Assembly (NCBI GenBank): GCA_026120185.1
Contig: JANUWF010001052.1
Span: 434,001-498,000, forward strand
Length of the DNA stretch: 64,000 nt
Direction: 5' to 3'
Source of the DNA: Voacanga thouarsii
Taxonomy: Eukaryota; Streptophyta; Magnoliopsida; Gentianales; Apocynaceae
The first letter of the stretch is position 1. Each line of letters starts with the position of its first letter. The notes under the pieces are model-generated. The model was not told the DNA's origin and ran no database searches. It was given only the letters and a program-made list of their open reading frames with translations. Both the position numbers and the translations under genes were made by a program. Positions 40,846 through 52,699 of this stretch are shown here, piece by piece.

Positions 40846-43769
40846 TGTTTTTTAGTGTTGAAAAAATTAACAATAAGGGGGCCACAATCAATCAAATTTT
40901 AATTAAAATATTAACTACTAAAACCACAGAGACGGGCAAGTATACCCATTATATAGCATAGAGAGTAACAAGTATCGAATCTACAGGAATTTAGGCTCCC
41001 ACCTTACTTTACCCAAATCTTTATTGTTTGACCAATAGAATAAAGAAATATAAATAAATAACCTACAAATCTAATATACTAAAGAATAGATCAAATTCAC
41101 ACAAGAAAAGTCACAAGGATAATCAATGACTGAGAATAAAGAGAAAAGACATGTAAATGGATAGAAATTCTTAAATATATGATAATGATTGATGATGTGT
41201 AAATTTTGGGTGTATAAAAATCATTAAATTTAAATCTATCCCTTAGTCAAGTTTTAATTAAAACATTAATCCCAAATTACACATACGAGCAAGTATACTA
41301 ATCACAAGTATAATATATGGAATTAACGAGTATCGATTCTCAAATGAATAAATACATACTAATTACTTTTCATTCATTATTTAATCAACCTAATAAAGTG
41401 ATAAGATAATAAAAATAAAAATAAAAAAATATGTACAACTCAATGATGAAGGAATATTCAATTTAGACAACTATCATAAAATACATGACAACGAATCAAT
41501 TAGTAACTATCTTAATTAATTATTATATTGGTATCATGAAGGAATATAAAGTAAAATTCAATCGTTTTTCAAGTCATGAATCTACTTACATAGACTCCAC
41601 TTCTTCCCCAATTTATGGAATCACTATCTCTTGATTAAATTAACAGATTTTCTAATCAAACCAACATAACCAAAAGATGTATTAAACTCAATTCCTTATA
41701 AATTATCCCTATATCTAGGTGATAATAAACATGAAATTAGTCAATAATCCTATACTCTAGGCGAAATTAACTAATCTTTGATTACTTTGATTTTTTTATC
41801 TTAACTTCGTTTCCCAAGTCTGTTAAGAAATAACAAATATGAAATTAATAAAATTAAATCAACTCCTAACATCGTTTCCCAAGTCAATTAATTAAAAGTA
41901 AATCTAACTTCATCAATTCTTCTATAATCACAAGTAATCAAATACCAAGAATGATAGAAAATTGATCAAATAGCTAAATTAATCTAAAAATCATAAATCC
42001 TAAAATAATGTCAAATTACAATAAAAATACCAAATACATAATTATTCTAGAAAAAGAAAATAAAGGTAAAAGAAATAACTTATAAATAAGCCATCATTCT
42101 CTCTTTGGAAACCTTCTTGAATAATCCTTCTTGAATAATGAATCTCTCCTTTTTTGAGTAATTGAAAATTTAGATCCTTGGATTTACTATTTCTCTTGTG
42201 TTTTTCTTGTTAAAATAAGCTTCTTTGATGCCAAAATTCGTTACTTGATAAGTCTTGACCAAGTAGGATTAAAAAAATACCAAAATCCTTTGAAAGATAC
42301 CAAATTCGTGTACAAAATAGTGTATTCTAGACCGGACTTGGCACCGGGTCCAGTCGACCCACCTTGCGCCAAGTGCATTCTATTTGGTCCCCTGAACGTT
42401 GCTATGTTTTCTCTGTTTTTTCATATCGAAAATGGCATCTGGTGCAGTCACCAAACCTGGCGCCAGGTGCAAGTTGAAAATTTCTACTTTTTACTCGAAA
42501 TCAACTTAACTCTACACAAATTCGTCAAAAATACTTTTCACAAGCAAAATATCAAATAAAAAGGAATATGCATAGTTATTACATCAAAAAGTATCTTAAA
42601 TTAACCTCAAATAATTAGAAAAATAGTAATGAATGTAGGCCCTATCAATTGACCATTAATTATCACAATTAATTGTCATCTTGGCACCATGAAATAATAA
42701 AATATAGACTCCATTTCTTTCCCAATCCATGAAATTATTATCTCCTGATTAATTTAGCAAATTTTGCAATCAAACTAAAACAACCAAAAGATGCATGAAA
42801 CTCATTCCTCAACTAATATTCCCATACTCTAGGCAATATCAAAGTATGAAATTAGCTAATAATTCTACACTCTAGGCGAAATTAACTAATTCTTAATCTT
42901 CTTTTCCAATCCAGTTAAGGTAACAATTATAAAATTAATTAAATTGAACTCATTCCTAACTTTGTTTCCTAAGTCCATTAGAAAGAAAATCTAATTCAAT
43001 CAATTCACCAATAAAAGAAAGTAATCAAATATCAAGAATAACAATCAATTGATAAAATAACTAAAATCAATACAAAGTCATGAATCCAAAAACATCCTAA
43101 GTACAATTAAAATAATTAAAACTTAAATTGTCAATAAATTACAAAAAAGAGAAAAAAAAAAACCACTCATAGACAAGTAAGCCTTCTTATTTTTCCTTGA
43201 AATATTCTTGATCAATCTCATTTCCTTCTCCAAGAGTCTCCTTGATCCTCCTAAATTTTAGTGTTTGTCTAGGAGTTTCTTATGGGTTTGCTAGTCTTAA
43301 ATGTGAAAACTAAGTTAAAGAGCATTGATCTCTTATATTTATTGGAGTTTAGATTGCCAAAAAGTGCCTACAAGAGTTCTAATTCATTTCCAAAAGATCT
43401 GTATTGCAACTTCCAAATTCTAATATTAAGAGGAATCTCCTTCGCCGTTGAACAATCAACATCCGACGCCGGTTTGTATCGACTTGGCTGGTGCCGATTC
43501 GTCTCTAAAAATTCGGTTCTGCTATATTTTTCCTCTGTTTTGTTCTATTTTTTCATAATTGAACCCCGGCCAGTTCAACAATGTTGAAGGGGTGCTGAAT
43601 CAGCACTAGAATTTCACAATTTCACTCCAAATCCTCCAATTCCTGTATAAAATTACCAAAAATACTTTCCACAAGCAAAATATCAAATAAAAAGGGGAAT
43701 GACTAGTTATTGTATCAAAATATCACAAAATGACCTCAAATAACTAGAAAAATATAGATAGCCATATCA
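40846..43769 (-). mobile_element. Older solo LTR (family S), split by a younger copy
   Basis: Its halves 40846-41192 and 42648-43769 join into one LTR parallel to the solo LTR at 50285-51830: the inverse starts TGATATGGCTATC and ends in ...TTTGATTGATTGTGGCC...CA. Matching stretches such as 'CACAATTAATTGTCATCTTGGCACCATG' lie immediately on the far side of the insertion. Left end is approximate and target duplication unresolved. No internal coding was found. Confidence 0.65.
41193..42647 (-). mobile_element. Solo LTR (family S, 1,455 bp) nested in an older copy
   Basis: The inverse starts TGATAGGGCC and ends TTTACACATCA. Flanks ATTGA (41188-41192) and ATTGA (42648-42652) are a perfect 5-bp target duplication. 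Its middle carries a GC-rich segment (about 42,330-42,480), absent from the AT-rich remainder. No primer site or coding is present, so it is a solo LTR or a very small non-autonomous element. Confidence 0.82.
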
Positions 43770-43774
43770 CACTA

Positions 43775-44639
43775 CCATCTACAGGCTCGCCCTTTGCCAC
43801 TACGCCATTTGCCCCGGGGGCAACAATGATTGATTTTGTTTTTTAGCAAAAGGTGATATTAGGTAATATAATTGTTTTTCTCCTCTATTGAGAAAAACCT
43901 GAATATACTGAGATTTCATTTCTTTACAAATACGGGGAAGCTTTCATTGTATATTCTTTTGTTAGTCTCATAAGCACATTATATAGAATTCTTGTGACTA
44001 TTGCTTAATTTTTTATCTGGATTCTCTTATGATTTATTATCTTTCTATTCTAATTTGTTCAAGATTTGCCATTACCATTATGATATTGACCTTATTATAT
44101 TCAACTCCATACTGATAGAGATGGTGTTTGGGGAAAATTTAGGCCCAATTTCATGTTCGGCCCCCAAATTTTCGCTAGCCTCTACTTCCCTATTAGGGCA
44201 AGACCATGGATTATTTTGTTCCTAGTAGGCCGGGAGCGGAGATCCTCACATTTTCTTGTGTCGTGAATGGGTGGAGGACAAGAAGAACTAGGGGAATGCA
44301 GGGTTGGAGTCAGGATTTCGAGTCCCCTACCTGACCCGTTGCCATTCCTAGGTGGGAAGGGAGTCCTTTAGAAAGTCTTATAGAAGGACTAATTTGTAAT
44401 AGAAGAACATATAAGAATATTTTGAAAAAAAAGAAAGAAAAGAAAGTGTTTCATCTATATCATGGCTAATTGGCCAGTGATGGACACTCAATAAATAATA
44501 GAAAAGATGAAATTTCTATATTGTGCCTTTGTTCTGTCAACAATTAGCTAAGAAAACAATGACAGAAAAAATAGAATTTTGAGGATTTTAATCATAAAAA
44601 AAAAAAAGAGGCCTTTAGGAATGTTTATACAAAGACTTA
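43775..44639. other. Intergenic region
   Basis: Contains C/G-richer patches near 43,790-43,830 and 44,140-44,350 but no recognised gene. From about 44,400 it resembles 54,780-54,870 ('ATAAGAATATT', 'ATGGCTAATT', 'CAATAAATAA'). Confidence 0.5.
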
Positions 44640-44649
44640 TCTAAATGTA

Positions 44650-46304
44650 GGTAAATTGGTGAGTTTTGTCCTTGAACATATTTATTTTGGTGTGGTTAGT
44701 CCTTATTCTTTATTTTTAACTTTTTAAATTCTTCATAAATTTTCTTGCAAATTATTTAGTCATTCCGATCTAATTTCGACCAGTCAGCTAGTCAACTCAG
44801 GCGTTGACTATTTAAAGAAGGGGCAAATTTATCATTTTACTGTACACTCATATAAAAAAAAAAGATAAATTGGTGAGTTTAGTCTTTGAACTTTTTTATT
44901 TTGGCATCATTGGTTCTTATTCTTTTTTTTTAACTTTATAGGTCCTCTATCTTTTTTTTTTACACATTAGGTCCTTTCGACCGATTAAGTGTTAATAAAA
45001 ATCTATTATCAAACGCATTTTAATTAATTAAGTAGTTACTATTATTCTTTATCAAACATGCTTAATAAAATGAGTAATTAATTAACTAATTTTAAGTGAT
45101 TAAATATATTGCAATGTTGCATTTTAACTCCATAAATTTTTTTTATAAAATTTAAAATCATACTTATATGTTTTATAAAATTATATTTTAAATTTAATCG
45201 AAGTATACTATTAAGGTAAATTTTGAATTTGAAAATCAAATTAATTATAATTCATTTTTACACTATATTTTATAAAATTTAGATTAAATATAAAATAATA
45301 ACAATGATTAGATATAATTCAAACTTTAATAACTTTCATTTACTTAATACATTTGATAATAGATTTTTATTATTACTTAATTGAGTAACATGTACTAATC
45401 GTATTGTAAATTTTAAGTGAAATAAAAATTATTTAAATTTGAAATCCAAATATATTATATGCTATCTAAGTATAATTCTTTTTGTATTTAATTTATATTA
45501 TAACAAAATACAGTGTAAAAATAAATAATAATTAATAAAATATTTATATTATATTTTTAAAAATTTAGTGTTTAAATATTTAAAGTTTGATTTTCAAACT
45601 TCACTACAAATAGATCCTAAATTAGGGTTCATTTGATGAAAATTTAATTTTGAAAATTGAAATCTGAATATTTACGTAATGAAAAAACTGAAGTTCAAAT
45701 ATTGAATTCTAAAATTTGAGATTTGAATCTAAAGTCTGAATTAATTATAATTCATTTTTACATTGTATTTTATTATAATTTAAATTAAATATAAAAGAAT
45801 ATTAATGATTAAATGAGTATTTAATATATTCAGACTTCAAACTTAAGTAACTTTCAATTCACTTAAAATTTATAAAAGGATTTAAGTACATCTTAATCAA
45901 TGAAGTAATACAAAAATCGTTATCAAACGTAATTAAGTATCTTAATATTTTAATATTTGAACTTTAAAAGTGGTCGGAAGGACCTAGTATGTTAAAAGAA
46001 AAAAGATACATAATTTATAAAGTTTTAAAAAAATAGGGACTAATCATGTCAAAATAAAAAAAAAATCAGGGATTAAAATCACTAATTTATCTCAATTTTT
46101 TAGGTATGTGTACAGTAAAATGATAAATTTGCTCTTCCTTAAATAGTTAACACCAGAGTTGACTAATTGACTTACCAGAATTGAATCGGAATGACCAAAT
46201 AATTTGTACGAAAATTTATGGAGAACCTAAAAAGCTAAAAATAAAGAAGAACAGGAACTAACCATGTAAAAAAAATGTTTGGGGACAAAACTCGTTAATT
46301 TACC
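44650..46304. mobile_element. Non-autonomous MULE (1,655 bp) with duplicated TIR unit
   Basis: Flanked by the perfect 10-bp duplication TCTAAATGTA (44640-44649, 46305-46314). The ends are inverted (GGTAAATTGGTGAGTTTTGTCC against GGTAAATTAACGAGTTTTGTCC). The inverted part runs more than 350 bases because a second TIR-like unit (GATAAATTGGTGAGTTTAGTC) follows about 215 bases inside at each end. The interior is AT-rich with no ORF. Target length and long TIRs indicate a Mutator-like element. Confidence 0.85.
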
Positions 46305-46314
46305 TCTAAATGTA

Positions 46315-47242
46315 TATACTAAAAGTGAAAAGGAGAGTGAATTGTTATAATTTATTATTTTAATAATTTTTTATTGTTTTATTTTGTAAAGTTTTTTAAA
46401 TTTGATGGTTCAATTTTCAGCATCTCATAATGAATGAGTCAAATTTTATAAAAAATTTCAGATAACTTTTTGTATAATCTACATTTATTTGGTTGTCATG
46501 AATAATTTAGTTATTTTATAATATTTTTATTTTTTCTCCCTATCTACATTAACTTTTAATGGTTAAGATAAATTTAGATTTAAGATGTGGTTTAGATTTG
46601 ATAGGAAGTTGTAAAGCTAGTAGCACCCTATCCATCCCACGCATTTTTCACTTCCTTTTCTTTACATGTTTCACTGCAATTCCTTCCTCCTTACGCCCTT
46701 TCTTTCCATCTCACATCTTTGTCTCTTCTACTTCTTTCCATGTTTCCCCTTCACTAAACTCTACTATTGAAGGAGTATTTGCTTGCATAATAGGTCCACC
46801 TTGTGAGTGTAGACATTTTTTAGGTGTTCCCCAACCCCCCCCCCATTGATGTTAGATTTAATGGAGCTATGAATGTATTTTTAGAATTCAATTGGATTTC
46901 AAGGAAGTCTTGTAGCTGTTTATGCAAAAGTTTTTCTTTTTCCTTTTTTCCACTAGGTTGATCTTTTCGACAAGAATTTGCTAGCTTTTGTTCCAAGTAA
47001 TCTGCTACTGCTTTGAGTTTGCATGCCTTTTCAGGTTGATTCATTTTTTTAGCTTTAGATCTTAAAAAATTTGAGCAAGGAGAGGAAGAGGAGTTGAAAG
47101 TAGGGTTCAAAATGCCTTCGTAATTGAAGGCAAAAGGCTATATGAAGACACTTTTCGTTCATAGTTTTGATGAAAATTTTTGAAACTTAACTATTGAAAT
47201 CTCCATCTTGTAGGTGCTTTAGATACTAATTGCCGAGGATCA
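46315..47242. other. Flank upstream of the dephospho-CoA kinase relic
   Basis: Non-coding. 46,315-46,800 resembles 63,270-63,790 at the other side of the large MULE (for example 'AAATGTATAT', 'TTTGGT.GTCATG.', and the 'CCTTA.GCCCTTTC' pyrimidine-rich stretch), so it is one of two diverged copies. Confidence 0.55.
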
Positions 47243-47260
47243 GTGGTAGTTTACACTAAA

Positions 47261-47695
47261 ATGAGAAGGAGGATTGTAGGCCTAACTGGAGGGATTAGAT
47301 CAGGTAAGAGTACAATGTCTGATCTTTTCAAGACTCAAGGAATTCCTATTGTTGATGTCGATATTGTTGCTCATGTAAGAGCCCATTTGCTATTTTATCT
47401 CTTTATAGTTGTACTCTATTTCATTTGCTTCATACATGAAACCAAAATTTGTTATTCCATTAAAGAAAATGAATTGAAATATCTTCAAGCCCGAGCATTC
47501 TATTATGTTGCTGGAATTTGAATGCGATCATCTCAATTATATTTGCAGGATGTTTTGGAAAAAGGTATTAGTGATTGGAGAAATTTGTTGCTGCATTTGA
47601 TAAGAACATCTTACAGCCCAATGGAGAGGTTGATCGGCCTACGCTAGGCCAAATTATTATTATTTTTTATCCAGAAAACGTCAGCTTCTCAATCG
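47261..47695 (+). pseudogene. COAE: Dephospho-CoA kinase relic (COAE), first two exons
   Basis: Dephospho-CoA kinase makes CoA by phosphorylating the 3'-OH of dephospho-CoA, the last step of the pathway. Exon 1 (47261-47374, 38 codons) is open: MRRRIVGLTGGIRSGKSTMS with the P-loop and 'GIPIVDVDIVAH'; donor CAT|GTAAGA. Exon 2 (47549-47695) follows TTTGCAG and reads 'DVLEKG', then needs a frame change to 'FVAAFDKNILQPNGEVDRPT' and another at 'PE/RQLLN': two one-base losses. The rest of the enzyme (LID and C-terminal region) is absent. P-loop GGIRSGKST has Arg where plant enzymes usually have Ala. Confidence 0.82.
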
Positions 47696-48335
47696 GTAAA
47701 ACGAATTTAACTTTCATTTTGAATATACAAATGACTGGTATGTTACTTGTATTATGACCCAGTGTATGTTATATAGGATTCAATATTAGCAATTATGGAA
47801 TTGAGAAGTATTGTAGGAATGAGAAAATTTTAGTGCATTTACGTAAGACAAGAAAAGAGAATGCATGAGAAAGAATGATACTCCTTATGCAGAAGGGAAT
47901 ACTATAATGTCCAAAAAGCATGTGGAAGGCCAAAGATTTAATTTATTCATAGGATAGCAAACTCTTGAGTAGAGAGAGTAAAGTTTTAAGGTATAAGCTA
48001 CATCTTCCTGTTGATACTGTTGCTTAGTTTATCCTATTGGATTTTAAATTACTTCACTATCAATGCAAAAAAAAAAAAACATGCTTTGAATGTTATCGCG
48101 TATATGTATTAGGAGATTCATTTATACATGTAACATAAGTCCATCAGGCTTATGAGAAAATTTTAAATACACTAGTAGTTCATATAGGTTAAAGACTTAA
48201 AATAAGTAGAAAATGAATTAGTTTAATCTGAGCTTTAACTGGTGTTATGTTATTTGAAATTCTATTGATTTTGCATTGTTTGGTGTATTTGGATATTTTG
48301 TGTCGGTTATTGACCACGTTTTTTCCTGTAAGCAG

Positions 48336-49926
48336 ATGAATGAAACAACAGTCATTCACTGTGGTTACTACAGTGATAAAGATGGATTTAAGAATTTTGG
48401 AGAAGACAAAATCTATATGTAGAAGTGTGAAGTTGTGGTGTCTACTTGTGCATTTGGTGGTGGAGATGATCTATACCAGCCCATGGGATGTCAGTGCAAT
48501 CACTTTAGAAGATTATCATGTTAGAACCAAGTTCTTCTTTGCATATTTTTGTACTTGGAATTTTTCTTCAACATCCTTATGCTTTTTAGTTGATACTAGT
48601 TTGCTATGTAGCATTTTGGGATGAAGTTACTCTTGCTACACAAGAGGTAAAGGGAATAAAATTGGCAAAACCATTTTATTGGGAGTTGGTGAATTATAAT
48701 AGTTAGGTATCTACCTTTTAGAGACCAAAGATTAAATGGAAAAATTCGTAAGGTATGGCACTGTTTGTTTTTCTGGCAGCTTCTCAAAATTTTAATTCTT
48801 TTTTATTGGCTTGTTGCTATTGCTTTTTCAATTTGATTTGTTTCGTGATTATCCAAGGAAAAATTTGAAAAACCAAAATTTTCTCTTTCCTTGTTGGTAA
48901 GAAAGAATGGGGATCTAGTGACCACACAAATGCTTATGTCTGCACTACTATAGTATTCTGTAACTCTATGTCCTATCTTATCTATTTGAGTCTTTTGTTT
49001 AAAACAATTGGTACTAATGCACACACAAGTAGAATTATTTAGTTTTAACTAACCTTGCATATACCTTGGCAATTCTAAATTCATCTCAGAGATGATTATA
49101 TTCTTCCATATCATCTCTTTCCAAATTCTAAATACTCCATTTAGATAGACTCGAAATCCCAATTGAGGAGAGACCCTTTAAGAGTGTTGGATGCTTGACT
49201 ATGGCGTACCAATTATGTATTTGCTATTTTAGAATATAGTGCACGTAGTAGTGTGTATGATAAGGCAAAGGCTATGACAAAAAAGAACAACGCAACACCA
49301 AAAGAGGTGGAAGTTCAACTAACTCGGTACCTGAAGAATGGCCTCCTAGAGGATATGAGATTTAATGGGAAGAAAGGTATGCTTGTATCCTCTCTTACAT
49401 TTTTTAAGCTTTTTTACAAGTACGTTAATAATGCTGAAACTCATAGTGGCTAAAGAAGTTAATTGTGCATAGTCATGATTTTCAAAAACAATATAGGAGA
49501 GCACATGTTTTGTTTGTTAGAAAGTATGTGCTTATCTGGAATCAGTGTATCAATGGATGGTCCTTTTTATCGCCACTCTTGCAGCACTTTTCTATCTTAA
49601 TTTGCTGTGTTTATTGACAATAGACTCATTGTATTGACTAAATTATTGTTGTAGAATCTTGGCTTAATTGTTAACATAATTTTTGCTACATTTTTATTAC
49701 TTTGGCTAAGTCCTCCATAGTTGTGAGGCACCATACAAAGGTGGCAAACCTTTTCACGTGTCTCTGGTTTGATAAGATAGTTCACTTCATTTCTTGTGAC
49801 CAGCTAAGCTTTCCATATGTTCTTTAGAGATTCAAATAGTTAAGAGGGATCAATATGTTTCTTGTTTGTACATGGAAAGATATCGTTAATAGCTTGGGCC
49901 ACATATGCAAAGCTAAACCTCTAAAA
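48336..49926 (+). pseudogene. DUF616 (MUCI70-like glycosyltransferase) pseudogene
   Basis: Pieces of one plant DUF616 protein (probable Golgi hexosyltransferase related to MUCI70) appear in order and orientation with introns between: 'TTVIHCGYYSDKDGFKNFGE', a stop, 'KCEVVVSTCAFGGGDDLYQP' (48336-48485); 'CYVAFWDEVTLATQE' (about 48,603); 'LPFRDQRLNGKI' (about 48,710); 'SKSQLRRDPLRVLDA', stop, 'LWRTNYVFAI', 'SARSSVYDKAKAM' (49,150-49,270); 'PKEVEVQLTRYL' and 'DMRFNGKK' (to 49,375); 'NLFTCLWFDKIVHFIS', 'DQLSFPYVL' (49,745-49,820); 'INMFLVCTWKDIVNSLGH' (to 49,905). Several stops and frameshifts. The N-terminal membrane anchor was not found. Confidence 0.85.
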
Positions 49927-50284
49927 TGATTCTTCATTCATTTTACAATTTTCCCATATTTGTTAGTGTTTTGGGTTTCACTAACCTTCTAAATTCCGGA
50001 GAAGGAAGCCTAAATATAATAATCTTTTCAAGTTCATTAGAAGATAACGTATTCTCTCTGTATTTCATCTTCTGCAATTCTGAATGCAAAATACAACAAA
50101 AAAGTTCATCTTTTGTATTTCATTTTTTTCTATGATATAAGCACCAAAAATAGGTGAGGCAAAAAAAAGTTATTTTTAGTACCTGCCTTCATTTATTTGT
50201 ACCTATGACCAATAGAGCATAATTGAGCGAAACCTCATCCATAGGCCACAGATGACTCCACATGGTGAAAAATATTTAACACTT

Positions 50285-51830
50285 TGACACATCATATTTG
50301 GGTATATAAAATTGTACAATTTCAAGTCCATTTTCAATCAAATTTTAATTAAAACATTAATTCATAAATCATACATATGTGCAAGTGCACTCATCGAAAA
50401 ATATAGTATAGAAAATTAACGAATATCGATCCTTAAAGAACAACTATCATTAGTTACTTTTCATACATTGTTTAACCTTCTAATTAAAATGATGAAAGAA
50501 TAAAGATATCAATATCAATATAAATATAAATATATACAACTCTAGGAGAGAATAATATGTATTTAGATAGGAATTCTCGAAGACTTGACAATAAATTACT
50601 AGTAATTATCACAATTAATCACTACCTTGGCATCATGAAGGAATAATATAGAATCTAATTCTTTCCCAAGTCATGGACCGACTATCTTTCTAGCAAATTT
50701 AGTATATTTTCCAACCTCACTAAAACAATCAAAAAGATACATGAAACTCATTTGTCAATCAATATCCCTATACTCTAGGTAATATAAAATATGAAATTAG
50801 CTAATGACTCTATACTGTAGGTGAAATCAACTAATTTTTTATTACTTAAATCTTTTTACACTTAACTTTCTTTTCCAATTCCGTTAAGAAGTAACGCATA
50901 TAAAATCAATGAATTGAAACCAACTTATAGCCTCTTTCCCAAGTTAATTAGAAGAAAGATCCAATGTCATCAATTCCTCAATGAATACAAGTAATCAAAT
51001 ACCAAGAATAATAATCAATTGATTAAAGAACTAAATTAATTCAGCATCAAGAATCCAAAAACAACATCCAACTACAATAAAAACACTGATCTCATCATTG
51101 TACAAGAAAAAGAAAACAAAGATTTAAAAAAGAACTTATAGACAAGCTCGCTTCTTCCTCCCTTGAAAACTCTCTTGAAACAATACTCTTATTCTAATGA
51201 ATTCCTCCTTGAAATAATGATTTTTAATTTTGATCCTTGGAATACCCCTTTCTGGCTTGTATTTCCTCGTATTTAGAGCTTCTTAGGTTGCTAAATAGTT
51301 CTCTATATGCATTTTCACTTCTCGCTCATCTCTTTACCATTCTTTCTCGTTCAGGTACGAGGGGTGCCTTATGAAAAGTTATTTTTCTTCGTATTTCCTT
51401 CTTATGTCCACCTTGAAAGTTCAATTCTTGCTCTATAAGTCAGGTCCTAAAAGACTTCTTGAGAAACTTTCAATTCTGCTCAAATTCAGACTTCAAACCG
51501 CCTTAAAACCTGAAATGGGCCAAGGTCAGACTCTCTGGGCCAGCGTTGGGTCAGCTTTAGATTCTCTGAGTTTACTCTGTTTTCCCCCTGTTTTGCCCTA
51601 TTTTTCCAGAACTGAGCCAGGGCCGATTCAACTATTTGAGTAGACGCCGGTTCAAGATTGGAATTTGCACAATTAAGCTCCAAGTTCTTCAATTTCTGCA
51701 TAAAATCAAAGAAAAACATTTCTACAAATAAAATATAAAATTGTAAGTGAATTAACTAGCTATTGCATAAAAAATATCACAAAATCACCTTAAATAGTTA
51801 GGAAAATATATGTATATTAAGGCCGTATCA
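50285..51830 (-). mobile_element. Solo LTR (family S, 1,546 bp)
   Basis: The inverse starts TGATACGGCCTTAATAT and ends ATATGATGTGTCA. Perfect 5-bp target duplication CACTT (50280-50284, 51831-51835). Similar along its length to 41193-42647 and to the split copy around it. A GC-rich patch lies at about 51,500-51,660. Confidence 0.85.
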
Positions 51831-52035
51831 CACTTTCCACCTACTTCTTTGATTTTGGTATTTCTATTTCATTCAACTCATAGGTTGAAAAGCATCATGC
51901 ATTGTTTTAGAATGTACTTTTTACTTCACATCCAAATATGGTTGGTATCCTTATTTTGTTTAATTAGTGATATTGTCTATTAGATTATTTCTTTTTGAGC
52001 TTTTTTCCCCCTCACTCTTCCTTTCTCTTGAAAAA

Positions 52036-52692
52036 AACATTATAATTCTTGGTAAGGAGGCAATTTCAACTAAGCTTACATTTTTGGACATCATAAAGAA
52101 ATTTGTGATGAAGTTCAAGGTAGAGCTGAAAAGGTATGAGTCTTCTGCTATGTTGTATGTTGATTTTATGTTATTGGATTCTAACAAAGCTTTTTTTTCA
52201 AATAAAAATCTTGGTGTTAGTCTCTTGCCAGAGGGTATTAAAGAAAGCATTCCCAAAGTGTATGCTTTGTTGAAGGTATAATACATGTTAAAATAATGTA
52301 CTCTTATTCTGACTTAATGTTGCCATCATTCTTGCATTAAATAAGGGGTTGAAAATAGGGGTTTGTTCTTCATATCCAATCAAGATACTTTTTTTTGCCA
52401 TATTACAACAATAGTTTATCATTTCTCTAGGGGACCTCACTAAACATTTGACTTCCATTTACGAGTGAAGTGCATTTCATTCAGTCTATCTACTTATTTT
52501 TCTGTTGTTTGATTTGCAGATGATTTTTGCTACTTAGGTTTTTAGGGATAAAGAATTTCTACAAGCAGCCACAGTTAAGGTTGTGTGGAATCATGATTTT
52601 CTAAAAAGAGTTAGAATTTGTAATGGCATCAGTGTCAATGGTTTTGTCTTGCTTGTTCTTTATCGACTAACTGGAAATGCTGAGTTCCTATA
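52036..52692 (+). pseudogene. Two-exon relic of an unidentified gene
   Basis: An open segment (52,040-52,278) reads 'ISTKLTFLDIIKKFVMKFKV', 'ELKRYESSAMLYVDFMLLDS', 'GVSLLPEGIKESIPKVYALL', ending at donor AAG|GTATAA. A second segment follows acceptor TTTGCAG (about 52,520) with a stop after five codons, then 'VFRDKEFLQAATVKVVWNHD' and 'VLLVLYRLTGNAEFL'. Composition and intron borders suggest a true gene fragment. I cannot name the family. Confidence 0.5.
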
Positions 52693-52699
52693 TATAGTT

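Noticed and set aside
46820..47110. 96-codon ORF on the minus strand upstream of the kinase relic
   Set aside because: Matches no family I know, lies in a low-complexity stretch, and opposes the gene relic.
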